From contig WTXD01000165.1 of the NCBI GenBank assembly GCA_022496205.1, forward strand, positions 1 through 23,085: a stretch of DNA of 23,085 nt, given 5' to 3'. Positions 9,657 to 20,231 of this stretch are shown here, piece by piece; position 1 is the first letter of the stretch; the number at the start of each line of letters is the position of its first letter. The DNA comes from Gloeopeniophorella convolvens (lineage: Eukaryota > Basidiomycota > Agaricomycetes > Russulales). The translations under genes and the position numbers were made by a program. The notes beneath the pieces were generated by a model. That model had not been told where the DNA came from and did no database searches. It saw nothing but the letters and a program-made list of their open reading frames with translations.

Positions 9657-9990
9657 CGGCAGTTCAACTAGAGTTTTGGGGTTAGGGCGTTAGGGTGAGG
9701 GTTTCGGGTCTAGGGTCTAGGGTGTTAGGGTGAGGGTTTTAAGTTTAGGGTGAGGATATTTCAGGTCTAGGGTGAGGGTGAGGACCAACATATAAATTCA
9801 CTACAGTACTGAGTCTATCATCTCGACGCGTCTAAAGCGAGGACGTGCCTAGTCATGTGATGCTAATTTACACAATCAAGATGACAGGAAGCGTGACAAT
9901 CGTCACGATGGGGGGTCTCCCAAGCGAAATACCCCAGACGTTGCAGGAGTCAGCCGAGCTGGATCTCTGCAACGATCTGGAACCGAGACT
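9657..9990 (-). repeat. Right inverted arm of the mobile element
   Basis: Read on the minus strand, it repeats the left arm: terminal AGTCTCGGTTCC, a short foldback in place of the 109-bp palindrome, the 38-bp block at 9902-9939, a TCACGCTTC spacer and the telomere-like array. Confidence 0.65.
9675..9783 (-). repeat. Telomere-like array (TTAGGGTGAGGG type), right
   Basis: GTTAGGG, TCTAGGG and GTGAGGG words are repeated here on the plus strand, the mirror image of the left array. TTAGGG is the usual fungal telomere unit; the mixture with TGAGGG and TCTAGGG sets this apart from a true telomere tract. Confidence 0.8.
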
Positions 9991-10001
9991 AGATCTGACC
10001 T
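9991..10001 (+). repeat. Right 11-bp direct repeat (target-site duplication)
   Basis: AGATCTGACCT is identical to 7986-7996 and starts at the base following the element's right end. Confidence 0.75.
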
Positions 10002-10106
10002 GCTCTACTGTCATAGATGCGAAGAAACATTCCATTTCTTGACGCGACTACGTACAATCTTTACGTGTTAATGAGAGCGAAAGGGATACTCACCCGAGCG
10101 CATATT

Positions 10107-12531
10107 TCAGATGGGATGAATCAGCGACAGGTTTGCTACGAAGTTCAGTGCATCCGTGCGGTAGTTGTCATCGCCGAGGACGACGGGGAAGAGCGAGTTG
10201 TCCTGGAAGATGATTGCCTGAGGACGGCGCAGGTTGTACTGTGGCCATGGGATCCCAAGCCCGGTCTTGCCGTTCGGGTCGAGGTTGTTCGTGAAACGGA
10301 TGACGTAGTCCTTCAGCTCGCCGGTCCCGAAAGAGTTAAGCAGGTCCGTGGCGTGCGCAGAGCCGAGGAACGGCGTATCCTTTCCACGCTTGGAAACTAT
10401 GCCGCACAGGTCGGATGCAAGGAATGGACCGGATTAAGTCATGAACGTACTGAAAGCCCAAGACTTTTGCTTATCTGCGCGGTTCTTCAAGAAGAATCGG
10501 CGTGGGCCATGGAAGACGAAGTCACCTTGAATGGCGGCGACCCGTTTGAATTGCGCACCTAGTTGACGTGATGTAAGCATATGTCGACGATGCAAGCACC
10601 TGACGACTGACTGAGGGCATTCTTAAGGCCAGTGTCGAAGGGGCAGCCGGCACGCTGATCATCGGGGTAGTACTTGAGCAGCAGATCCACCTCCTCGTCG
10701 GTCGCAGAGGGCATCATATAGAGCTTGACATATTCTTTGAGGTCCGCACTTGTCCTGAAGGCGGTGAGCAGGGATATCATACACAGACTTTAGTGCAGAC
10801 TAACGAGATGTTTAGTGTCGCAAGCGAAAACAGCGAGCCCTCGTCGTCGCAATTTCCTAAAGCGTGTCAAGTCAGAGACACCGAATGAACCCGGTGAACG
10901 TCGTACCTGTGATCATTGGTACGTTGGAGACGTGGCCACGCAGGACAGCATACTGCGGAGGCTCTTTCAAAAATACGCCATCGACGCGTGGCAGCCATGC
11001 TAGCACGAGACCCTGCAACGCCCATTCAGAACCCATGGAACGACGTGACGGATCTATGCCCTAACCTGATATGCGAAAAAGTTGGGCGACCGATCCATGG
11101 CATACTTGAAGGTGTTGTACGGCACTTCACGAAGGCACGCAAGCGTGTCACTCTTGCCCTTGCACCCTGTGTCCTTCACCATTTGATCATAGTACTGCTG
11201 CCCATGCTCGATATCGCTGACTGGGATCGGCCCGCCGGACTGCATGATTGCGCCACGGAACAGGCCCTCTTGATCTCCGTTGTTCGTCAACATATGCATG
11301 GCCACCGAGATGGCACCAGCGCTCTCTCCCCAGCTAGACGGAAATAAGCTAGCAGCCTGACATGCGAGCAGGTTGCCCACATCGTAACCTTCGAAGGGTC
11401 ACCTCCGAACTCCGAGATGTAATTCTGCACCCACTTGAGTGCGAGGCGCTCTATGGGCATGCGTAAGTAGGAAGATTGCCATGCGCACAAAGCACGAGCG
11501 TCCACGTACGGTCTTGTAGGCCTAAGTTCCCAACGCCATCTTTCTTGACCTCCTTTCCGGGTAAGAAGCCGAAAGCTGAGGGGTTATCAATCAGAGACCA
11601 GGCACCTCACTTGGATCTAGCAATGCCCACCGGAAAGCCTGATCGCTCGATGAGCAACCTCCAAACACAAGAGACAAGCGCTCACCTATAGTTCATGCTG
11701 ACAAAAATGACAGGCTGCTTGAGGTCCAGGGACCGGGAAACAATGCTTCCGCCGTCGTAACTTCAGACCTGAAAGTCAAGGAACCGCAGAAGCGAATAGC
11801 ACATCGAATACGTACGTGGCAGTTCCACCAAGTTCAAAGCCACCACCGAAAATCCACTGGAATCAGAGAACGCTTAGTTCAATGGTCCCTTCGAGCATAA
11901 CGCATACGCACCACGACGACAGGAAGGTTTGAACCGGAGTTGGCCTCAACAGGCTTCACAATATTGATAGTTAAACCTCATAGGCTCCATGAGCTCGCCT
12001 GTGTCAAATCGAGCAACAAACGGACGCTTACAATCCTCGTCATCGGGGGTCACACCTTCGTACATTCGGCCCACAGCTTCGCTAGCATCCTTGACCAGCT
12101 GCAAATCGAGACCATCCGGAAGCGTCATGAGCTGCTGTGGGCATGATCGGCCGTATTTCTGGGCGAATTGAAGCCCCGAGTAAGGTTCGAGTGGCTCCGG
12201 CAGGCTCAGGCGTCTGCGACCCGTTCTGCGTGCCGGCGCGAAACCTGTCAGAAATCTCTGGGAGAAAGCCAACCAACTTCACTCACGGAGGCTTGGCAAA
12301 AGGAATGCCCAACCACTGGTCCGTTTTGCCAACGCGAGACCCATGGAAGATTGCATCGTCCAGATGCACTCTAGGGACCTCTGGTGCCGTCGTGTTTGGG
12401 CTTTCGCAAGTCGGATGAGAGGCGTCGAATCGTGCGTTGGAATCTTGCACAACGAAGGCTTCCATTGGTGATGCGACCGCAGAGAGCGCGCGCATGGCCA
12501 GAACGGCCAGTGTTGCACGCTTTGTGAACAT
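10107..12531 (-). CDS. Secreted type B carboxylesterase/lipase, copy 2 (576 aa)
   Basis: This is a tandem paralog of the esterase at 3.9-6.4 kb, with an unbroken frame over 14 exons: 12531-12287, 12225-12032, 11976-11912, 11856-11816, 11760-11686, 11638-11631, 11575-11510, 11450-11381, 11333-11066, 11012-10907, 10856-10805, 10754-10612, 10558-10451 and 10396-10107. Exons 2-13 have exactly the lengths of those in copy 1. Exon 1 is 6 nt shorter, and the final exon equals exons 14 plus 15 of copy 1. A signal peptide spans about residues 1-20. The oxyanion GGG is at 172-174. The triad is Ser259 (GESAGA), Glu385 (GNCDDEG) and His495 (SAHATD). Disulfides C110-C147 and C312-C321 are likely. The enzyme should be exported and cleave carboxylic esters; the substrate is unknown. 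The two copies differ enough in sequence for functional divergence. Confidence 0.9.
11631..11638 (-). other. 8-nt microexon of esterase 2
   Basis: The exon GCTTTCCG lies between introns 11639-11685 (47 nt) and 11576-11630 (55 nt). It joins VSMNYR to AFGFLPGKEV and encodes the same LS residues as the microexon of the paralog. Confidence 0.8.
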
Positions 12532-12595
12532 GGCAAGGGTGTTGCTTCAAAGGGAGAGAGGCGGTCTAGTTTGGGAATTGCATGTTCATGAAAGG

Positions 12596-12602
12596 TTTTA
12601 TA
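12596..12602 (-). promoter_or_regulatory. TATA box of esterase 2
   Basis: The minus strand reads TATAAAA, 65-71 bp upstream of the start codon at 12531, matching the spacing in esterase 1. Confidence 0.55.
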
Positions 12603-13748
12603 CGACCAACTGGTGCGCAGGGATATGGCCAAATGCTTGCGGGAACTCTATCCAGCTGAGCGCTACATTGAATCGTGCCACGCAGACAGATCGCGTCAAA
12701 ATATTCGCTTCCTTGCATGAACGGGAGAAGGACGCGACCCGAGATAGACACTGAAAACGAAAAGCGACGTCAGACGGTTATGAATTCGCCAGTGAAGCTG
12801 TAAAAACCGCGGCGCCCTCACCAACGAGCAGTTGACCAGAGAACAAGTCATTCTGTGAAGTTCCGTGAAGCTACGTGCACAACTTCAGCTGAAAGGTTGG
12901 CGGGCCAGAGCCACACTGAGAGCGCTCCCGCAGCCGAGTACATGGGGTGTCTGTGGGTGTTCCGTTTGGCCTCCGACCTGGGGGAACTTGTGATTGCCCA
13001 AGAATCACGGAACGATGCCAATGGTATGGCCTTGAATGTTCTGGAAGATTCGAAATGCCGAGCGCGCTCGGCTAGCTGGCGAGGAACCAGCGAAATGAGA
13101 ACACTCCCGGTCTCTGGAGTGTCTCAGGCCTTGGCTCATTCCTGCGTTGCAAGCAACCATCCCCGAACGCGTCACGCCGAGGCGATCAGGTTGCGACGTA
13201 CGTCAGAGTGAACGATCCGTCAGCTGGCTGATGGGGCCTGAAACGACGCAGTCTAGATTATGTAAAGCTATGCAACGCCGGATGTATTTGGAGACCTTCC
13301 TATTTTTTGATCGGAATACAAAAACACGACTGGCCGAATGTCCGAGCTGCATCATTTCTGACTGTGAGCTATCCAGCGCCCACAGAACCTGACGTATGTA
13401 TGCGGTTCGAAGAGTAGGGCTGAGGGTGACAACTGCCACGTGGTGGTGGTTGGGACGGGGATAACGGCGGCGGGAGCCTACTTGAGCCTACTAGCGGCCA
13501 TTTATAGTCCCAACAGCGGGGGTGATGACTGGGTGTTCACATGATGTTGACGCGACGCGTGCGGGCAAGTCGCATGACCGCGATGACCCCGCATATGCCC
13601 CACACGAAGCCCTCGCGATGACCCAGAGAGTGATCGTCAAACAGGTACCCGTCTGTCCCTGTATCCAGCTGTATCCCGCGACGCCTCTTATAGCCTCGCT
13701 CTGGCGAGAAGTTCAAGGCGAGCCCAGGCGTCCCCGACATCCCCAAAA
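12603..13748. other. Divergent intergenic region between esterase 2 and trehalase
   Basis: No gene is recognised. The stretch must contain both promoters. On the trehalase side, TATA-like words stand at about 13500-13507 (TTTATAG) and 13686-13693 (TCTTATAG); the latter is about 60 bp before the start codon and is the better candidate. Frames in this stretch are short and featureless. Confidence 0.4.
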
Positions 13749-16557
13749 ATGCTTGCGAAGTGGGCTCTCGCAGCCTCTGCCATCCACGCTGCGCGCGCTA
13801 TCCCTCAGGGGTCAACGACCACCGCTCCTTCTGGAGTGAGCACTGGCGTCCCTTCTATCACGCTAGTGACGTCTGTGGCCAGCCCGACCGCCTCACTTTC
13901 GGCCACCTTGCCCTCCCAAGTGCCTCTACCCCCCGTGCAAGCATGGTGTCCTAGCGATATTTTCTGTGCCGGCTCAGTGCGTCGCTTTTCCCTGAAAAAT
14001 TTCGCTCTTGAACGCGCATATATATGCACCTAGGTCTTGCAGACGGTCAACGTTGCTCAGCTCTGGTCGGACCCGAAGACGTTCGTCGACAAGCCGACCA
14101 ACTCGGACGAACAGTCTGTCCTTGCCGCGTTCGCGCCTATCAACTCCACCAATGCTACAGAGGGCGACGTCCTCAACTTCGTTGACAACAATTTCCGCGG
14201 CGAAGGCCTTGAACTCGAGGCACAGGCCATCTCCAACTTCAACCCGAACCCAGCCTTCCTCAATAACGTCACGGACCCTCTTCTCAAGGGCTTTGCACAG
14301 ATTGTCCATGGCTACTGGACTCAGCTGATTCGCGGGACAAACACAACCACTCTTTGCAATGGCAAGTCTTGCGAGAGCACCCTGATCCCACTTAATCACA
14401 CATTCGTTGTTCCGGGCGGTCGTTTCCGCGAGCAGTGTAAGCAGCCCATCCCTTTTTGTCCATTCTGCGCTCACACGAGCGTGCAACAGACTACTGGATA
14501 GCTACTGGATCATTGAAGGCCTGATTCAGTCCCAGCTCTTTGATGTCGCTGCCGACACACTGCAGAACTTCATGGATGAGATTGAGACAATTGGCTTCAT
14601 CCCCAACGGTGGTCGTATTTACTGTATGTTTCGCGCTTCTCGTGTCAAGATATTGGTTGATATCAAATGTCCTTGCAGACTTGAACCGCTCGCAACCACC
14701 ATTGTTCATCTGGGTATGGGAACCGTGGTAATCATTGCTCTCTACTAATGTCACACAATTAGATGTTGAGCAACTACGTTGCAGCATCTGGTAACACCTC
14801 TATACTCACCCGGGCGCTCCCTTGGCTGAGGCATGTGGCCGTTTTTCTGGCTCTGCTCTCACGATAATGACGTTTTGATAGCGGGAGCTGGCGTGGTGGA
14901 GAGACAACCGTTCCCTCAACGTCACTAGCCCTTACACGAACAGGACATACACTCTCTTCCGCTATGCCGTCACCAACAGCGCTCCTAGGCCTGAATCCTA
15001 TCTGACAGGTACGTCACATCCTCTCCTGTAGCCTGACACTATATTCAGTTGTCGTATCTGCGCTAGATTACAGCACGGCCAACGACCCCACGCTGAAGAC
15101 GCCACTGAACGAGTCTCAGCGTGCTGACCTTTATTCTGAGCTGGCCAGCGGAGCTGAGACGGGTAGGAGCACTGATTGATCCAATGCTACGGAATTGACT
15201 GTTACCCTTGCAGGTTGGGATTATTGTTCGCGTTTCATTGTCACACCTCTTGCTGGTGGAATCAACAATACAAACCCTGCCCTTCGTTCTCTCAACGTCA
15301 AGGGCACGATTCCATCGACCTGAACTCTATCCTTTGTGAGTTTGCTGATCTGGTGAACGCGAAAATGAGCTGACATATACTGTAGATAGAGCCAACCTCA
15401 TTCTTGCGAATTTTTACTCGTCCGGCAGTAATGCGAACAGCACCGCCGCTGCTCAGCATCAGGCCACTGCAACGAACATTCGCGAGGGTATCCTTGACCT
15501 CTTCTGGGACCCCTCGAAACTCGCATTCTATGATTTCAACACGACCTCTAACGCGCGCAACGACTTCTTCTCGACTGCAACGTTCTATCCTCTTTGGGCT
15601 GGAATCATCCCCGATGAGATCCTCTCCAACTCTACGAACGCCTTTGGCTTCTTCTCGAGCATCAACATGGTCCTAAGTCGCTACAACGGCACGTATCCGA
15701 CCACGTTCGTTGAGTCTGGACTCCAATGGGATGCCCCGAACGCGTGGCCGCCGCATCAGTACATTGCCCTTCAGGCTTTACGCGCCCTCCCAGCGAACGT
15801 CTCCAGCGGTGCGATTCCCGAGCCGCCCAATGGCCAGTCCGCATTCGCGCTTGTACCGAGCGGCCAGCTTGGTCTCGATGAGACGTCACTCCCTGTACAG
15901 ACCATCGGCGGCCAGAACGCGTCGGGCACTGGCAGTGGTGCGGATCTCAATGCCCTGAACGGCACGTTCGTGAACGGTGGCAACGCGACTAGCGGCGAAG
16001 GCTGGCGTGACGCGCTCGCGCGCAGCCTTGCGAACCGCTACTTCACGAGCACACTGTGCAGCTGGTGGGTACTCCTTGCGCTACGTTCCTTCTCTGATTG
16101 ACACGCTCTGGGATAGGCACGCCACCGGTGGCTCGATCCCGAACCTCCTCCCGCGTCTCACGGACCAACAGCTGAACGTAAGCCTGAGCATCAACAATAC
16201 AGGCAATGTGCGTGCCATCTCTCTCGTGCCCCTGCTCCCTTGCTCACCTAACCAACTCACTTGCAGATGTTCGAGAAGTTCTCTATCCGCGACATCGACA
16301 GCGGCGGACGCGGCGGCGAGTACACCGTGCAGGCCGGCTTTGGCTGGACGAACGGCGTCCTGCTCTGGGTCGCGAGCAACTTCGGCCCACAGCTCGTCGC
16401 GCCAGTGTGCCCCGACCCGCTGGCTGAAGCGGCCGCGGCGACCGGCAGCAGCAGCAGCAGTGCAGGCAAGAAGAACGGCGCGGCGCATCTCGCCGCCGCG
16501 CCGCACGTGCTTGTTGCCCTCGCGCTCGTCACCGTGGGCCTGCAGCTGCTCGCATAA
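13749..16557 (+). CDS. GH37 trehalase, secreted or surface-anchored, frame disrupted
   Basis: Trehalase of glycoside hydrolase family 37 splits trehalose into two glucoses. Exons: 13749-13976, 14034-14436, 14490-14623, 14679-14713, 14763 to about 14830, 14882-15008, 15067-15162, 15214-15335, 15386-16064, 16117-16207 and 16267-16557. A signal peptide starts MLAKWALAASA. Signature PGGRFREQ, then Y-Y-W-x-S-Y-W across intron 14437-14489, and QWDAPNAWPPHQY (from 15724) identify the family. The likely acid is Asp in ETGWDYCSRF and the likely base is Glu in GGEYTVQ. A Ser-rich stretch and hydrophobic tail suggest a GPI anchor. Three bases seem missing: near 14497, near 14823 and near 15313 (in-frame TGA at 15321-15323). 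Adding three makes the exon sum an exact codon multiple (about 758 aa). The gene is either decaying or affected by sequence errors. N-glycosylation sites are many. Confidence 0.8.
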
Positions 16558-17593
16558 AGCGCGCCTAGGGGTGGAAAAGGCGGTTTCTTGGACGCATATT
16601 TATCATTTGTACTGGGATTGCGCAGCATAATATTACCCATACTCTTTGTTGTACTCAAAGCATCTGCAGCTAGTCATGTTCGCACACAATGGTGAATGAC
16701 GTGAGCTATAGTTTGCCTGAAATTGCTAAGCCCTGGCACCCATCCCAGTGCATTGAAGGGGAGGAAGCATCTGGCCACCCTTGACACCTTGCAGGCACTT
16801 CCGGGTTTCCGACGAGCGCAAACATTATGTGCATTACGTAGGAAGCTGGGCTTGCATAAAGTGCTGTTTACCAACGCCGCTACCAGGCAACGTGTCATGA
16901 GACGTGTGATTGCCCGCTGAGACGTCTCGGAGTAAGTACTGTCAGAGCGAGTTGGAGCTTCTTCGCTAGCGGAGCCAATAAAACGAGTTGTAATTATTGG
17001 ATCGGTCCCGGCTTCCGAGCCCATTAATCACCGCCCGAGGATTGTGGCAGAGGGGATGCATATGCAATTCGGACAATAGCTGACGGCATCACGCGCAATA
17101 ACTAACGACCATCGAAACGAACTCACCTCAGCAGTCATCCAGACAAAATCGGCTTTACATGACATCCCAAGTCAAAATCCTGCATCCGCAGACCAACCAG
17201 TTGCGCATACCCTAAGGACCACACCCCACGCCACATGCATGGCGGTGGTAGCCGGGATGATCAATGTACTCTCGGGCAAGACAAGGAAATGGGCCACTCA
17301 GCGGTGTCCGGCCTCACGCGCGCGCGTTATCCGCAAAGGAAGAGTGATTCAGATATCAAGAGATCAAGAAGAAAAGGCGCGTAGCAGAAATCATCTTTAC
17401 AGTGGCGGCGGAACGAAAGGGTCACTCACGCGGTCGTCAGCCGGTTCCGCATTGTCCGCCCCGTGGCATGTGCCCCTGCCTGCTCCGCCCGCCGAAAATA
17501 CTACAGACTCTCCCCACCATTCTCGCCGTCGAACAACCGCCCGAAAAGGATAGGTTCGCCGGAAACGCACCTGCCCTGTCCAGATATCCGTTC
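16558..17593. other. Convergent 3' intergenic region, no gene recognised
   Basis: It lies between the 3' ends of the trehalase and the splicing-factor gene. Short frames on both strands show no motif, and I see no clear repeat. The flanks must contain both 3' untranslated regions. Confidence 0.4.
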
Positions 17594-19903
17594 TCATCCA
17601 TCTACCATCATCCGCTCCGTGTGCAGACCTTCACCATACGCCATGCTTTCGAAAATTACTTGTCGCCATACGGAGATGGCGAACTCGACAGCTTCTTCGT
17701 CAAGGACCTAAATCACAACACGAGTTCAAGATGGCGTTGAAACGACTGAAACGACACATACTGGCTCGAGGCCATCTACTAGCTTTGATGGGCTCTTATG
17801 GTCCTTGATGTGTTCCAGAACGAACATCACGACGTCGTCATCGTCGAGCTCGCCGAGGTACTTGACCATAAGTTTTTTCACAAGTGGTTCGATCTTCCGA
17901 TCAATGAGTTGCTGGGGCACATGCATCAGCGAATGGGCGTGGTTGAAGGAGAATTCCAGCGCACCTCGGTGACTGCATCCCACCGGACCTTCGACTTGAA
18001 CAACACCTCACGGTCGCTTGGCACAGACGACTTGATGCGTTCCAAGCGTTCCTTGGCCTTCTCGCTGTCGTTCGCCGCGCTGAAGTCGAGGAGTTGTAGA
18101 GGCACCTTGCGCTTGCGGGTCGCCTCCTCCTCCTCGTCCTCGGCACTGAATACAGCCTGCGCGGGCGCTTTCTCCTTTGAGGCTGCCGCGTCCGCCTTGG
18201 GTCCAGTTGGCGCGAGCGAGACGTTCAGCCGCACGGGCGCGCCGTCGTCGAGCAGCATGCCAGCCTTGCGCTGTTCCTCCGCGAGGGCTTGCAGCTCATC
18301 CATCTGCCGCGCCAGGAACGCCTCGCTCTCGCGGCGCAGGTTCTCCGCCTCACGTGCCTCGTACGCGCGCATCTCGTTGTCGGCGGCTTCCTCGGCAGCG
18401 AGTCGCCGCGCGCGCTGGGCGCGCCAACGGGCGCGGTCGGTGTAGAAGAGTTCGTCGGATTCGTCGTCGTCCCAGACGTCCAGTCGGGCGCGCATCTCAG
18501 TGCGGTCGCGCTCCTCGGCCTCGCGCGTGGCGCGCTCACGTGTGATGGAACGTTCGAGGGTCTGGATGCGGTTGCGCTCCCGTGGTTCGTATCGGCGCTC
18601 CCGCTGCAAAGAGGAGAGTCATGTGAGTAGAGCACTGCGAAGAGGGTAATATATGCTGCGCACGTCTCGGAACGAATTTTCCTCGTCACGCCGTCGTGCC
18701 TCTTTCCGCTCCTGCTCGAGCTCCTCGTCCGTCTTGCCAGCCTTCCCAGGTACTTGGCGCTCGTCCTCGCGCTCGCGGCCACTAGCCTTGACGAATCCTA
18801 CGGGCTTTGCGTAGCCCTGCTGAGGATCCTGGCCAAGTGGCGCCGGCTGAGCCTCGGAGGCGACCTGAGGCTTCCCCCATTCGCGGACCTTGGGAGCACT
18901 CTGCTGAGCGGAGACAACGCTGAGGTTTGGTACGGCCGCTCGGACATCACGCAGTTTCTCGCGTTCGCGCTTCGCTGCGCGCTCGCGGAACTGGGCAATC
19001 TCTGAGATGACAAGTCCGCGTTGGGTTTCTGGAAGGTCGGCTTCTTGGAGGTCGTGCAAATGTGGTGGGATTACGTAGCGCTCTTTATCAAGCAGCCCGT
19101 TGTTGGCAGCTTCTTGCGAGACACGATTGATGTCGTTGATCAGCTGATTGACACGATTCTTGGCTCTTTGCAAAGCCTCATCGTCGGCCTGAAGAATATA
19201 AGACAGGTTAGAGTAGAAAGAAAGGGGGCGAGAGACACAAGGATGCGTGCCACAGCCCACACGGCACTGTATGCGGGGACCTGCCACCATGGAGGCGCAT
19301 ATATGTAATGCATGCGCCGCAGCAAGGAACCGAAAACGCAAAAGAGCGATAACGACGTACGCTTGTCTGCATCCGTTGAGCCTGATACGCGTCAAGAAAC
19401 ACCTTGGTCTTTTCATCTCCCTTGACCTGGAAGACCAGTGAGATTCTTAGAGAGTGTATGTGTTACAACAACGCACCAGTAGCTTTTTGTTGACACAGCC
19501 ATCCTCCAAGGCAGGCAGCTCAATGTTATTTAGCAATGCCATTGCTCGCAGCGCACCGTCGGCATCCTCATATTCAGCAAAACCGAACCCCTGTGGCTTG
19601 TTTGCAGGTGTGATCAACCTCTTGAAGGATTTGACGACCCCACAAGACTATCAACGCCTGGTGAGTAGAACGGTGGGAGGAATGGTCGGGTGCTACACTC
19701 ACGGAAAGAAGTTCATTGAGGAAATTGTCAGTGATACCGCCCGATATTGAACCAATAAAAAGGGTAATTTGCTTCTGCGCTTGTGGTGGCACGAAGCCTT
19801 GGTTCTGCATTTGCTGCTGCTGTGCAAGAGCCGACATTGAGGGGCCTTGCCCGTACGACTGCAGAGGAGGACGCAGACCAAGTCCTAGCCGGTTGGGCTG
19901 CAT
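17594..19903 (-). CDS. RBM25-like splicing factor (RRM + PWI), 621 aa
   Basis: This is a nuclear RNA-binding protein of the RBM25 type, a U1 snRNP-associated regulator of splice-site choice. Seven exons, all phase 0, fit without a break: 19903-19703, 19647-19477, 19426-19361, 19188-18664, 18603-17965, 17911-17762 and 17707-17594. A Pro/Gln-rich N-terminus leads to an RRM at about 46-125, with RNP2 LFIGSI (48-53) and RNP1 KPQGFGFAEY (84-93). A long charged middle follows, rich in RE, RER and EEE runs and typical of the RE/RD region. The C-terminal PWI domain runs from IDRKIEPLVKKLMVKYLGEL through VMFVLEHIKDH to VWRQVIFESM. Intron 3 (19189-19360) is 172 nt against 50-60 for the others, and its retention introduces a stop. 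The family is clear; an extra upstream exon cannot be excluded. Confidence 0.88.
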
Positions 19904-20231
19904 TGTGATCGCTCTTTGCGGGAGGTGGCTATAGCCTGTGCATACCGTTCAGAGCTCCCTTCACGAACGCTCAAGCGATCGTACAGACCTGTTGAGCACT
20001 TGGCCCAGAATGGTATGTCCAACAGCTAAACTCCCCGTGGAGTTGTTCTACTTAGACTTGAAGTTGGGTAGCGATTCCCAAACTTGATGTTCTCGGTCCA
20101 AGGTCGGGGTTGTGATGTTGAGAAAGTTGACTATGACGGAGACTAGGAACTTGACGGTTGCGCGGCAGTTTGCCGTCCAACGACTCAATCTCGCAGCTGG
20201 TAAGAATACGTAATTGTGTCAGCGAGTACAT
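19904..20231. other. Upstream region of the splicing factor and of tRNA-Leu
   Basis: No coding sequence is recognised. It holds the 5' flank of the minus-strand splicing factor and the upstream flank of the tRNA. I see no TATA box for the former, which fits a housekeeping gene. Confidence 0.35.

Larger units (their letters stand above)
7997..9990. mobile_element. Mutator-like, probably non-autonomous DNA transposon with telomere-like arms
   Basis: The element is 1,994 bp. Its ends are AGTCTCGTTCC at 7997-8007 and, in reverse complement, AGTCTCGGTTCC at 9979-9990. Both ends are flanked by the 11-bp repeat AGATCTGACCT. The inverted arms are long. They share a 38-bp block with 35 matches (8130-8167 and 9902-9939), then a gapped region, then CCCTCACCCT-type repeats, and they fade at a GCCGG block near 8463 and 9657. 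Long inverted arms plus 9-11 bp target duplications are the hallmark of MULEs. I see no transposase-like frame; the ~1.2 kb core has only short frames and a few candidate introns. It lies 105 bp past the stop of esterase 2, between the tandem esterases. The transposon call is strong; the superfamily call rests on target-duplication length and arm structure. Confidence 0.75.

Noticed and set aside
8321..9783. Chromosome-end fusion as the origin of the telomere-like tracts
   Set aside because: The arrays are separated by 1.2 kb of core, are mixed rather than pure TTAGGG, and sit within inverted arms bounded by an 11-bp target duplication, which fits a transposon better.
10017..10562. A 181-codon plus-strand frame over the 3' exons of esterase 2
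   Set aside because: It is antisense to well-supported exons whose minus-strand reading matches the paralog residue by residue in family motifs.
17798..18782. Plus-strand frames of 113-215 codons opposite the RBM25-like gene, plus a 185-codon minus-strand frame
   Set aside because: Ser/Arg/Ala-rich antisense or out-of-frame readings of the Glu/Arg-rich middle region of the splicing factor; no intron logic or family match.
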